Notes under the pieces: model-generated
Seen by the model: the letters and a program-made list of their open reading frames with translations, nothing else
What the model was told of the DNA's origin: nothing
Database searches by the model: none
Assembly: GCF_010685995.1 (NCBI RefSeq)
Contig: NZ_JAAGWK010000020.1
Location: forward strand, 40,289-104,288
DNA from: Goekera deserti
Lineage (GTDB): Bacteria > Actinomycetota > Actinomycetes > Mycobacteriales > Geodermatophilaceae
DNA: 64,000 nucleotides
Direction of reading: 5' to 3'
Part shown: one piece after another, positions 42,310 through 48,861 of the stretch
Layout: every line of letters begins with the position of its first letter
Numbering within the stretch: the first letter of the stretch is position 1
Position numbers and translations under genes: made by a program

Positions 42310-42754
42310 GCCGGGCCGCCCACTGCCCTGCGGCCGGGCCGCACCACGCCGGTGCGGATCGCACCGGACCCTGCGGCGGCGGCGGTGAGGACCTCACCCG
42401 CCGCCGACCGGGTGCCCGAGGCGGGACCCGGCGGGAGGGCCGCCCGCGGGCCGCGGCGGGTGGCAGGTGGGGTCCGGGAGGCCGATCCCGGGTGAAAACG
42501 CCGTCCCGGCTGGTCACGGGCCCACCCGGCATGGCAACGTGCCCGGCGTTCCCGGGTCGACGACGTGGTCGTTCCCGGGCCCTCCGGGGCACCCGGTGTA
42601 CCGCTGTCCGGTGGTCACAGGGCACCGTGGAGGCCACGACGCCTGTTCCGGGCGTGTGGGACACCGGTCCCGGCCGTGCGCCGGGAACCTCCGGCACCAC
42701 CTGCCCGTCCTCCTCGGAGCACGGGCAGCACAGCCCCCCAGCGAGAGGAACCAG
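42310..42754. other. Gene-free region upstream of the HU gene
   Basis: About 445 nt without a supportable gene between divergent starts. It holds GC-rich short palindromes and one clear hairpin: CTGCCCGT (42701-42708) pairs exactly with ACGGGCAG (42721-42728), ending 26 nt before the HU ATG, so it lies in the predicted 5' leader. The HU and phosphatase promoters must be in this segment, but I cannot pick their boxes with confidence. Confidence 0.5.
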
Positions 42755-43039
42755 ATGAACAAGGCCGAACTCGTCTCCGCGATCGCCAAGCGCGCCGACG
42801 TCCCCGCGACGACGGTGGACGCCGTCATCGACGGCCTGCGCGAGGAGCTCGTCGAGGCGATCACCCGCGGCGACAAGGTCGCCCTGCCCGGCCTGCTGAC
42901 CGTCGAGCGCAGCCAGCGCTCGGCCCGGACCGGGCGCAACCCGCAGACCGGTGAGTCGATCGAGATCGCCGCGGCGCACACCGTGAAGATCAGCGCCGGC
43001 TCGAACCTCAAGAAGGCCGCGAGCGCCGTCCCGGTCTGA
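42755..43039 (+). CDS. hup: HU-family nucleoid protein (short form)
   Basis: 94 residues with the full HU fold: MNKAELVSAIAKRADVPATT, VDAVIDGLREELVEAITRGD, VALPGLLTVERSQRSARTGR NPQTGE (beta-arm with the intercalating-proline region) and AHTVKISAGSNLKKA. It binds and bends DNA as a dimer. Actinobacterial HupB usually carries a long Lys/Ala-rich tail; this copy ends right after the core, so it is the short bacterial type and a second, long HU may exist elsewhere. ATG 42755 has a good ribosome binding site (GAGAGGAA, 4-5 nt). Confidence 0.93.
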   Translation: MNKAELVSAIAKRADVPATTVDAVIDGLREELVEAITRGDKVALPGLLTVERSQRSARTGRNPQTGESIEIAAAHTVKISAGSNLKKAASAVPV

Positions 43040-43168
43040 TCCGGCGTCCTCCCGGCCCTCGAGCGGGGAGCACAGCACCGCCAGCGGCGCCCTCACCCAC
43101 CTCCCGGCTCGGTGCCAGGATCTGGGGAGGGCGCCGCTCGACGTGCGGTGCGAGGAGCGGAGGCGCGC

Positions 43169-44425
43169 GTGACCCAGGACCTGACCGTCCAGACCGACCC
43201 AGCCGAGGTGGGCCTGGACGCCGACCGGCTGCAGCGGCTGGACCGCCGCCTCGCCCGCTGGGTGGACGACGGCCGGCTGCCCGGCTTCCTGGTCACCGTC
43301 GCCCGGCACGGCCGGCTGGCGCACGTGGGCACGTACGGGCACCGGCACGTCGAGGACGGTCTGCCGGTCACCCCGGACACCCGCTGGCGGATCTACTCGA
43401 TGACCAAGCCGGTCACCTCGGTGGCCGCGATGTCGCTGTACGAGGAGGGCGCCTTCGGTCTCACCGACCCGATCTCCCGGTGGCTGCCGGAGTTCGCCGA
43501 CACCCGGGTGTACGTCGCGGGCTCGGACCTGAAGCCGGTCACCGAGCCGCTGACCGAGCCGATCCGCGTGTGGCACCTGCTCACCCACACGTCCGGGCTG
43601 ACCTACGGCTTCCACCGCGCCCACCCGGTGGACGCGATGTACCGGGCGGCCGGCCACGAGTGGGGCACCCCGCCCGGCGCGGACGCAGCCGAGGTGTGCC
43701 GCCAGTTCGCCTCGATCCCGCTGGTGTTCCAGCCGGGCAGCGAGTGGAACTACGGCGTGTCCACCGACGTGCTCGGGCGGCTGGTCGAGGTGCTGGCCGG
43801 CAAGCCGCTGGACGAGGTGTTCGCCGAGCGGGTGTTCGGCCCGCTCGGCATGCACGAGACCTCCTTCGGCCTGCGCCCGGACGACGACCCGGCCCTGCTC
43901 GCCCGCCTGTACGGCGCCGTCCCCGGCCGGCCGGGCGGACCGGACACGGCCATGGTGCCGCTGGACCCGATGGGCGCGGCCGCGCTGTCGAAGCCGGCGT
44001 TCCTGGCGGGGGGTTCCGGGCTGGTGTCCACCGCCGGGGACTACCTGCGCTTCGCCGAGATGCTGCGCGCCGGCGGGGTGGGCGCCGACGGCACCCGGGT
44101 GCTCGGCTCCCGCACGCTGGCGCACATGGTGCGCAACCACCTGCCCGGCGACGTCGACCTGGAGACCTTCGGCCGGCCGCTGTTCGCCGAGACGCCGCTG
44201 CGCGGGGTGGGCTTCGGGCTGGGCTTCTCGATGGTGCTCGACCCGGCGCGCTACGGCGTGGTGTCCAGCCCCGGCGACTACTCGTGGGGCGGGGCTGCCT
44301 CGACGTCCTTCCACGTGGACCCGGTGGAGGACCTGACGGTGACCTTCTACACCCAGCTGCTGCCCTCCAGCACGCTGCCGATCCGCTCGTACCTCCGGGC
44401 GCTGACCAACCAGGCGCTGCTGTAG
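43169..44425 (+). CDS. Beta-lactamase-family serine hydrolase
   Basis: 418 residues of the class C beta-lactamase/esterase fold (PF00144). The nucleophile Ser and Lys lie in IYSMTKPVTS (SxxK), the Tyr of the second motif in SEWNYGVSTDVLGRLVEVL, and the third element near SWGGAASTSFHVDP. Other blocks: HLLTHTSGLTYGFHRAHPV and FGPLGMHETSFGL. No signal peptide, so it is probably a cytoplasmic esterase or peptidase rather than a true beta-lactamase. GTG 43169 is preceded by GGAGGCG at 5-6 nt. A hairpin follows the stop. Confidence 0.85.
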   Translation: MTQDLTVQTDPAEVGLDADRLQRLDRRLARWVDDGRLPGFLVTVARHGRLAHVGTYGHRHVEDGLPVTPDTRWRIYSMTKPVTSVAAMSLYEEGAFGLTDPISRWLPEFADTRVYVAGSDLKPVTEPLTEPIRVWHLLTHTSGLTYGFHRAHPVDAMYRAAGHEWGTPPGADAAEVCRQFASIPLVFQPGSEWNYGVSTDVLGRLVEVLAGKPLDEVFAERVFGPLGMHETSFGLRPDDDPALLARLYGAVPGRPGGPDTAMVPLDPMGAAALSKPAFLAGGSGLVSTAGDYLRFAEMLRAGGVGADGTRVLGSRTLAHMVRNHLPGDVDLETFGRPLFAETPLRGVGFGLGFSMVLDPARYGVVSSPGDYSWGGAASTSFHVDPVEDLTVTFYTQLLPSSTLPIRSYLRALTNQALL

Positions 44426-44433
44426 GTCTCGCT

Positions 44434-44472
44434 GGAGTGTGGGAGTGCAGGTCCGCTGCGCTCCCGCACTCC
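44434..44472. terminator. 12-bp hairpin after the serine hydrolase gene
   Basis: GGAGTGTGGGAG (44434-44445) pairs with CTCCCGCACTCC (44461-44472) with one G-U pair around a 15-nt loop, starting 8 nt past the stop. Confidence 0.6.
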
Positions 44473-44493
44473 GGCCACCGGCACGATGAGGGG

Positions 44494-45417
44494 ATGGAGC
44501 TGCTCCCCGACGCCGGCACGCTGCACGGCTGGTTCGACGCCTCGCTGCCACCGGTGCTCCTCGTGCAGCCGGGGGACTCGGTGCGGATCGGCTGCCTGGA
44601 CTCCGGCTGGTCGACCGGCCCCTGGGACGGCGTGGGCGACCTGGCCGACCGGCCGCGGCACCTCGCCTGGGAGCCCGGCACCGGGCACGCGCTCACCGGT
44701 CCGGTCGCGGTGGCCGGCGCCCGGCCCGGGCAGGTGCTCGCCGTCCGGGTCGACGGGGTGGTGCCGGGCGGGTTCGGCACCACCTACTGCGGGCTGCGGG
44801 ACACCGCGCTCAACCGGCGGCTGCGGGTGCTCGACGTCCCGACCGTGCTGCGCTGGACGATCGACGGCGACACCGCCACCGACCAGGACGGACACACGGT
44901 GACCACCCGCCCGTTCCTCGGCGTCCTGGGCGTGCCGCCGGCCGGGCCGGGCCGGCACTCCACGGTGCCGCCGCGCTGGCACGGCGGGAACCTGGACTGC
45001 CGCGAGCTGGTCGCCTCCTCGACGCTGTACCTGCCGGTGACCGTGCCCGGGGCGCTGCTGTCGGTCGGCGACGGCCACGCCGCGCAGGGCGACGGCGAGG
45101 TCAGCGGGACGGCAATCGAGTGCCCGGTCACCGCCGACCTCACCCTGGACCTGCTGCCGGACCTGCACGGCCTGCCGGTGACCACGCCGGTGGCCAGCAC
45201 CCCTGCCGGCTGGGTGACCATGGGCGTCGCCGACGACCTGGACGAGGCGACCGCGATCGCACTGGACGCGATGCTCGACCTGATGGCCGTGCTGCACGGC
45301 GTGGACCGCTCCCACGCCCTCGCGCTGGCCTCGATGCTGGTGGACCTGCGGGTGACCCAGGTGGTCAACCAGGTCGTCGGCGTGCACGCCGTCCTGCCCC
45401 CTGGGCGCCTGCGCTGA
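44494..45417 (+). CDS. Acetamidase/formamidase family protein
   Basis: 307 residues of the FmdA_AmdA fold, which hydrolyses short amides to ammonia and carboxylate. Recognisable blocks: PPVLLVQPGDSVRIGCLDSG, LTGPVAVAGARPGQVLAVRV, HSTVPPRWHGGNLDCRELV (metal/active-site region) and SVGDGHAAQGDGEVSGTAIE C. The last two are diagnostic for the family. ATG 44494 is used; the purine run GATGAGGGG just upstream can serve as a ribosome binding site. No amide transporter or regulator adjoins it, so the substrate is unknown. Cytoplasmic. Confidence 0.87.
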   Translation: MELLPDAGTLHGWFDASLPPVLLVQPGDSVRIGCLDSGWSTGPWDGVGDLADRPRHLAWEPGTGHALTGPVAVAGARPGQVLAVRVDGVVPGGFGTTYCGLRDTALNRRLRVLDVPTVLRWTIDGDTATDQDGHTVTTRPFLGVLGVPPAGPGRHSTVPPRWHGGNLDCRELVASSTLYLPVTVPGALLSVGDGHAAQGDGEVSGTAIECPVTADLTLDLLPDLHGLPVTTPVASTPAGWVTMGVADDLDEATAIALDAMLDLMAVLHGVDRSHALALASMLVDLRVTQVVNQVVGVHAVLPPGRLR

Positions 45418-45488
45418 GCCCCGGCCGGGCACCGCCTGTCGGGGCGGACGTCCACGTCCGGGCCGGCTCACCGGCGCACACTCGTGCC

Positions 45489-46436
45489 ATGCGGCGCCCT
45501 CGTGCTCTGGTCAGCTGTGCCGTGCCGCTCCTGGCGCTGCTCTGCGCATGCTCCACGGCACCTGCCCCCGAGGCCCCCGGTGATGCCGCCGCGCCCACGT
45601 CGAGCTCGCCCACGTCGTCGAGCTCACCCGCCCTGGACGCCGCGGCACGGGCGCTGCTGGCCGGGTGGGCCACCGCGCACGGCGGTGACGCCCCGGACTC
45701 GGTGATCGCCACCGGCCCGCTCACCTCCCAGGACGGCGACTGGACGTCCGATGCCGACCCCGACGGGCACAAGCTGGCGTACGTGGACGGCCTGGTGGAC
45801 CTGTCCCCGCAGCTGACGGTGACCGGCGTGCCCGGTGACACCGTGCAGTGGGCGGACGGCTCGACCGCGGCTGCACGGACCCTGCCCCCGGCCGCGGCAC
45901 TGCCCCAGGCACTGGTGCGGAGGCCGTCGCCCGACGTCTCCGTGGCACCGCTGGTGGTCCTCGCCGCCACGGCCACCTCGACGCAGGTGTCGACCACCCG
46001 GGGGCCGGCGACCGTGCCGGCCTGGGAACTGACGCTGCAGGACAGCGCGGTGCGGATCGTCGTGGTCGCCGCGACCGTCGTGGTCGCCGCGCCGGCGGCG
46101 CCCCCTCTCCGCGACGTGCCCGATGTCGGCCAGGACACGACCTGGGCGACGGCCGTGGACGTCGGAGAGGACGGGCGGACCCTGACCGTCCACGTCATCG
46201 GTGCACAGGAGGCCGCGAGCGAGCCGTGCGGTGAGGACTACAGCGTCTCCACCGTCGCCGACGACGCCGCCGTGGCGATCGTCGTGGTCCGGCACCCCTA
46301 CCGCGGACCGGACAGTGGCACGTTCGCCTGCACCCTGGTCGGGGCGGACCGGGAGGCGGTCACCGTGCTGGACACGGACCTGGCCGGACGACCGGTGCTC
46401 GACGTCGCCACCGGGCTGCCCGTCGCCGTCGTCTGA
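45489..46436 (+). CDS. Secreted lipoprotein of unknown function
   Basis: 315 residues with a lipoprotein signal peptide (MRRPRALVSCAVPLLALLCA then CS, lipobox LLCAC) and a Ser/Thr/Ala/Pro linker. The rest is beta-rich and Val/Ala/Thr-dominated with two late cysteines (SEPCGEDY and GTFACTLV) that could pair. No family is recognised and no catalytic motif is visible. ATG 45489 lies 6 nt after CACACT, a weak -10-like element. Confidence 0.7.
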   Translation: MRRPRALVSCAVPLLALLCACSTAPAPEAPGDAAAPTSSSPTSSSSPALDAAARALLAGWATAHGGDAPDSVIATGPLTSQDGDWTSDADPDGHKLAYVDGLVDLSPQLTVTGVPGDTVQWADGSTAAARTLPPAAALPQALVRRPSPDVSVAPLVVLAATATSTQVSTTRGPATVPAWELTLQDSAVRIVVVAATVVVAAPAAPPLRDVPDVGQDTTWATAVDVGEDGRTLTVHVIGAQEAASEPCGEDYSVSTVADDAAVAIVVVRHPYRGPDSGTFACTLVGADREAVTVLDTDLAGRPVLDVATGLPVAVV

Positions 46437-46460
46437 TCCGGCCGGCCCCGCGGTCCTCCC

Positions 46461-46973
46461 TCAGTCGCCGGTGGCGCCGTCGACCAGCTCGCGCAGCAGG
46501 TCGGCGTGGCCGTTGTGCCGGGCGTACTCCTCGATCATGTGCAGCATCACCCAGCGCAGCGTGACCGGGAACCCGTGGTCGGTCTCCGCACCGACGTCGT
46601 CCAGCTGCATCCCGGCCGCGACGGCCGTGCTGGCGGCGATCTCGTCGCGCCAGCGGGCGAGATCGGCGGGCCAGGCGGTGGCGGGGTCGTCCGCATCACC
46701 GAACTCGAAGTCGCCGTCGTCGGTGGCCCAGTAGAGCCACTGGCCGGGGCGGCCGGTGAGCACGCGGGCGAACCAATGCCGTTCGACCTCCGTCATGTGA
46801 CGGACCAGTCCGCGCAGGCTCATCGTCGACGGTGGCACCGACCGCAGGCCGACCTGCTCCGGGGTGAGGCCGGCGCACTTCCAGGCCAGCGTCTCGCGGT
46901 GGAAGGTCAACCAGGCCTCCAGCGCGGCGCGCTCGCCGTCGGTGCCCGGCGGCGACACCCGGGGGTCGGTCAC
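46461..46973 (-). CDS. DinB/DUF664-family protein
   Basis: 170 residues of the DinB-like four-helix fold. The metal-binding histidine pattern is seen in LRGLVRHMTEVERHWFARVL and RWVMLHMIEEYARHNGHADL LREL. Members include mycothiol- or bacillithiol-dependent enzymes and many of unknown role. GTG 46973 overlaps the end of the upstream MaoC-like gene (GTGTGA), so the pair is translationally coupled. Cytoplasmic. Confidence 0.85.
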   Translation of the reverse strand: MTDPRVSPPGTDGERAALEAWLTFHRETLAWKCAGLTPEQVGLRSVPPSTMSLRGLVRHMTEVERHWFARVLTGRPGQWLYWATDDGDFEFGDADDPATAWPADLARWRDEIAASTAVAAGMQLDDVGAETDHGFPVTLRWVMLHMIEEYARHNGHADLLRELVDGATGD

Positions 46974-47389
46974 ACGTACCGCCGGACCAGGGTGACGGCG
47001 ACCAGCACCGGCTCCCCGACGCCCTCGGCCTCGATGGTCACCGTCGACCACATCGCCGCGCCGCCGTCGATCGGGTCGACCCGGTCCACGGTCAGCGAGG
47101 CCCGCAGCCGGGCGCCGACGGGCGCCGCGGCGGGGAAGCGCACCTGGTCGCAGCCGTAGTTGACGCCCATCCGGAAGCCGGTGGTGCTGAGCAGCTCCGG
47201 CGCCAGCCGGCTCACCAGCGACAGCAGCAGGTAGGGCGGCACCACGCCGTCCGGCCCCGGGTCGGGCCCGGCGGAGAGCAGGAAGCCGGTGACCTGCTCG
47301 GCCGACAGCGTCGCCCACTCCCCCGGGCCCAGCGTCCGCCCGACCAGCTCCTGCACGCCCTCGACGCCGTGCGCGACCGTGACCGCCAT
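46970..47389 (-). CDS. MaoC-like hot-dog protein lacking the catalytic loop
   Basis: 139 residues related to the R-hydratase at 24283: it shares GVNYGCDQVRFPAAAPVGAR and the same overall spacing. The hydratase motif is gone. Where the active paralogue has a DATDDHQWIHVD segment and FGGPIAHGY, this protein has only SAGPDPGPDGVVPPYLLLSL, a deletion of about 16 residues that removes the catalytic Asp and His. It may be a non-enzymatic partner, a regulator, or a decaying gene kept in frame. ATG 47389 has GGGAG upstream. It overlaps the DinB gene by 4 nt and is divergent from folP2. Confidence 0.75.
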   Translation of the reverse strand: MAVTVAHGVEGVQELVGRTLGPGEWATLSAEQVTGFLLSAGPDPGPDGVVPPYLLLSLVSRLAPELLSTTGFRMGVNYGCDQVRFPAAAPVGARLRASLTVDRVDPIDGGAAMWSTVTIEAEGVGEPVLVAVTLVRRYV

Positions 47390-47461
47390 CCCGACTCCCC
47401 CTCGTCCGACCCGTGCGTGCTCGAATGGCACCTCACCACACGGACGACGGGCGGGGGCAGG

Positions 47462-48322
47462 GTGCTGCGACTGGGTCGGCTCGACGTCCCCGACGGGCGG
47501 CTGGTGGTGATGGCCATCGTCAACCGGACGCCGGACTCCTTCTACGACCGGGGCGCCACCTACGCCCTGGACGCCGCCGTGGCCCGGGTGGACCAGGTGG
47601 TGGCCGAGGGCGCCGACATGGTCGACGTCGGCGGGGTCAAGGCCGCACCCGGTGCGCACGTGGACGCCGCCGAGGAGATCCGCCGCACCGTCGACCTGGT
47701 CGCCGCCATCCGCGCCGCGCACCCCGCGCTGCCCATCTCCATCGACACCTGGCGCGCCGAGGTGGCCCGCGAGGTGCTGGCCGCCGGCGCCGACATCGTG
47801 AACGACGCGTGGGGCGGGGTGGACCCGGAGCTCGCCGTCGTCGCCGCGGAAGCCGGTGCCGGGATCGTGTGCACGCACGCCGGCGGCCTGCCGCCGCGCA
47901 CCCGGCCGCACCGGGTCAGCTACCCCGACGTGATGGCCGACGTGCTGACCCGCACCACCGCGCTGGCCGAGGCGGCGGTCGCGGCCGGCGTGGACCGGGA
48001 ACGGGTGCTCATCGACCCGGGCCACGACTTCGGCAAGAACACCCGGCACTCGCTGGAAGCCACCCGCCGGCTCGGTGAGATGGTGGCGACCGGCTGGCCG
48101 GTGCTGGTGGCGCTGTCCAACAAGGACTTCGTCGGCGAGACCCTCGACGTGCCCCTCGGCGAGCGGTTGACCGGCACCCTGGCCGCCACCAGCATCAGCG
48201 CCTGGCTGGGCGCCCGGGTGTTCCGCGCCCACGACGTCGCCGCCACCCGGCAGACCCTGGACATGGTCGCCTCCATCCGCGGCGACCGCCCCCCGGTCCG
48301 CACCACCCGCGGCCTGGCCTAG
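47462..48322 (+). CDS. folP2: FolP2-type dihydropteroate synthase paralogue
   Basis: About 286 residues, TIM-barrel DHPS fold. Blocks match mycobacterial FolP2 closely: MAIVNRTPDSFYDRGATY, ADMVDVGGVKAAPG, ISIDTWRAEVAREVL, DIVNDAWGGVDPEL, HAGGLPPRTRPHRVSYPDV, VLIDPGHDFGKNTRHSLEA, VALSNKDFVGETL and MVASIRGDRPPVRTTRGLA. Mycobacterial FolP2 was reported not to act as a true dihydropteroate synthase, so the reaction here is uncertain. The start is either GTG 47462, chosen because a GGGGG tract lies just upstream, or GTG 47417, which would add 15 residues. A long hairpin follows the stop. Confidence 0.88.
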   Translation: MLRLGRLDVPDGRLVVMAIVNRTPDSFYDRGATYALDAAVARVDQVVAEGADMVDVGGVKAAPGAHVDAAEEIRRTVDLVAAIRAAHPALPISIDTWRAEVAREVLAAGADIVNDAWGGVDPELAVVAAEAGAGIVCTHAGGLPPRTRPHRVSYPDVMADVLTRTTALAEAAVAAGVDRERVLIDPGHDFGKNTRHSLEATRRLGEMVATGWPVLVALSNKDFVGETLDVPLGERLTGTLAATSISAWLGARVFRAHDVAATRQTLDMVASIRGDRPPVRTTRGLA

Positions 48323-48330
48323 CGACCCGC

Positions 48331-48391
48331 GAGCAGTGTCCCGCCACCGGCCACGACGCCGATGATCGTGGCCGGCTGCGGGACACTGCTC
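48331..48391. terminator. Long two-part hairpin after folP2
   Basis: The outer stem GAGCAGTGTCCCGC (48331-48344) pairs perfectly with 48378-48391. The inner stem CCGGCCACGA (48347-48356) pairs perfectly with 48366-48375, separated by a 2x2 mismatch, with a 9-nt loop. It starts 8 nt after the folP2 stop. Architecture matches the element at 55969-56024. Confidence 0.75.
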
Positions 48392-48410
48392 CCCGGATGT
48401 CCTGCCGCGC

Positions 48411-48416
48411 TACGTT
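48411..48416 (+). promoter_or_regulatory. Leaderless -10 box (TACGTT) of the thioesterase gene
   Basis: TACGTT ends 7 nt before ATG 48424. Confidence 0.6.
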
Positions 48417-48423
48417 GCCGGGC

Positions 48424-48846
48424 ATGGCCGCCACCGGGTTCCACACCGCCGACGAGCTGAACGCGCTGCTGCCGGGCACACTGCCGGGGCTGCTGGGCGT
48501 GGTGATCGAGGCCCACGAGCCGGGCCGGCTCGGCGCGCACCTCGACGTCCGCCCCGACCTGCTGGCGCCCAACGGCTACCTGCACGCCGCCACAGTGGTC
48601 TGCCTGGCCGACACCAGCTGCGGGCTGGCCACCCGGGCGCTCCTGCCGGAGGGCTCGCTCGGCTTCACCACCCTGGAGCTGAAGAGCAACCACCTGGGGA
48701 CGGCGCGAGAGGGCCGGATCACCGCCGTGGCCACCAACGCGCACGCCGGCCGGACGACGCAGGTCTGGGACGCCGTCGTCACCGACGCCGCCGACCGCAC
48801 GCTGGCGCTGTTCCGCTGCACGCAGATCGTGCTCTGGCCCCGCTGA
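48424..48846 (+). CDS. PaaI-family hot-dog thioesterase
   Basis: 140 residues with the PaaI_thioesterase pattern: a VVIEAHEPGRLGAHLDVRPD strand region, LAPNGYLHAATVVCLADTSC G (Asn and the helix-capping Asp/Glu site), LGFTTLELKSNHLGTAREGR and a final VWDAVVTDAADRTLALFRCT. It hydrolyses acyl- or aryl-CoA thioesters; the natural substrate is unassigned. ATG 48424 is set by the TACGTT box 7 nt before it, so a leaderless mRNA is likely. Convergent with the hybrid kinase, 15 nt apart. Cytoplasmic. Confidence 0.85.
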   Translation: MAATGFHTADELNALLPGTLPGLLGVVIEAHEPGRLGAHLDVRPDLLAPNGYLHAATVVCLADTSCGLATRALLPEGSLGFTTLELKSNHLGTAREGRITAVATNAHAGRTTQVWDAVVTDAADRTLALFRCTQIVLWPR

Positions 48847-48861
48847 CCCTCCCCCGGCCGG

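Noticed and set aside
43169..44425. Serine hydrolase as an antibiotic-resistance beta-lactamase
   Set aside because: No signal peptide and motif order closer to cytoplasmic esterases of the same fold.
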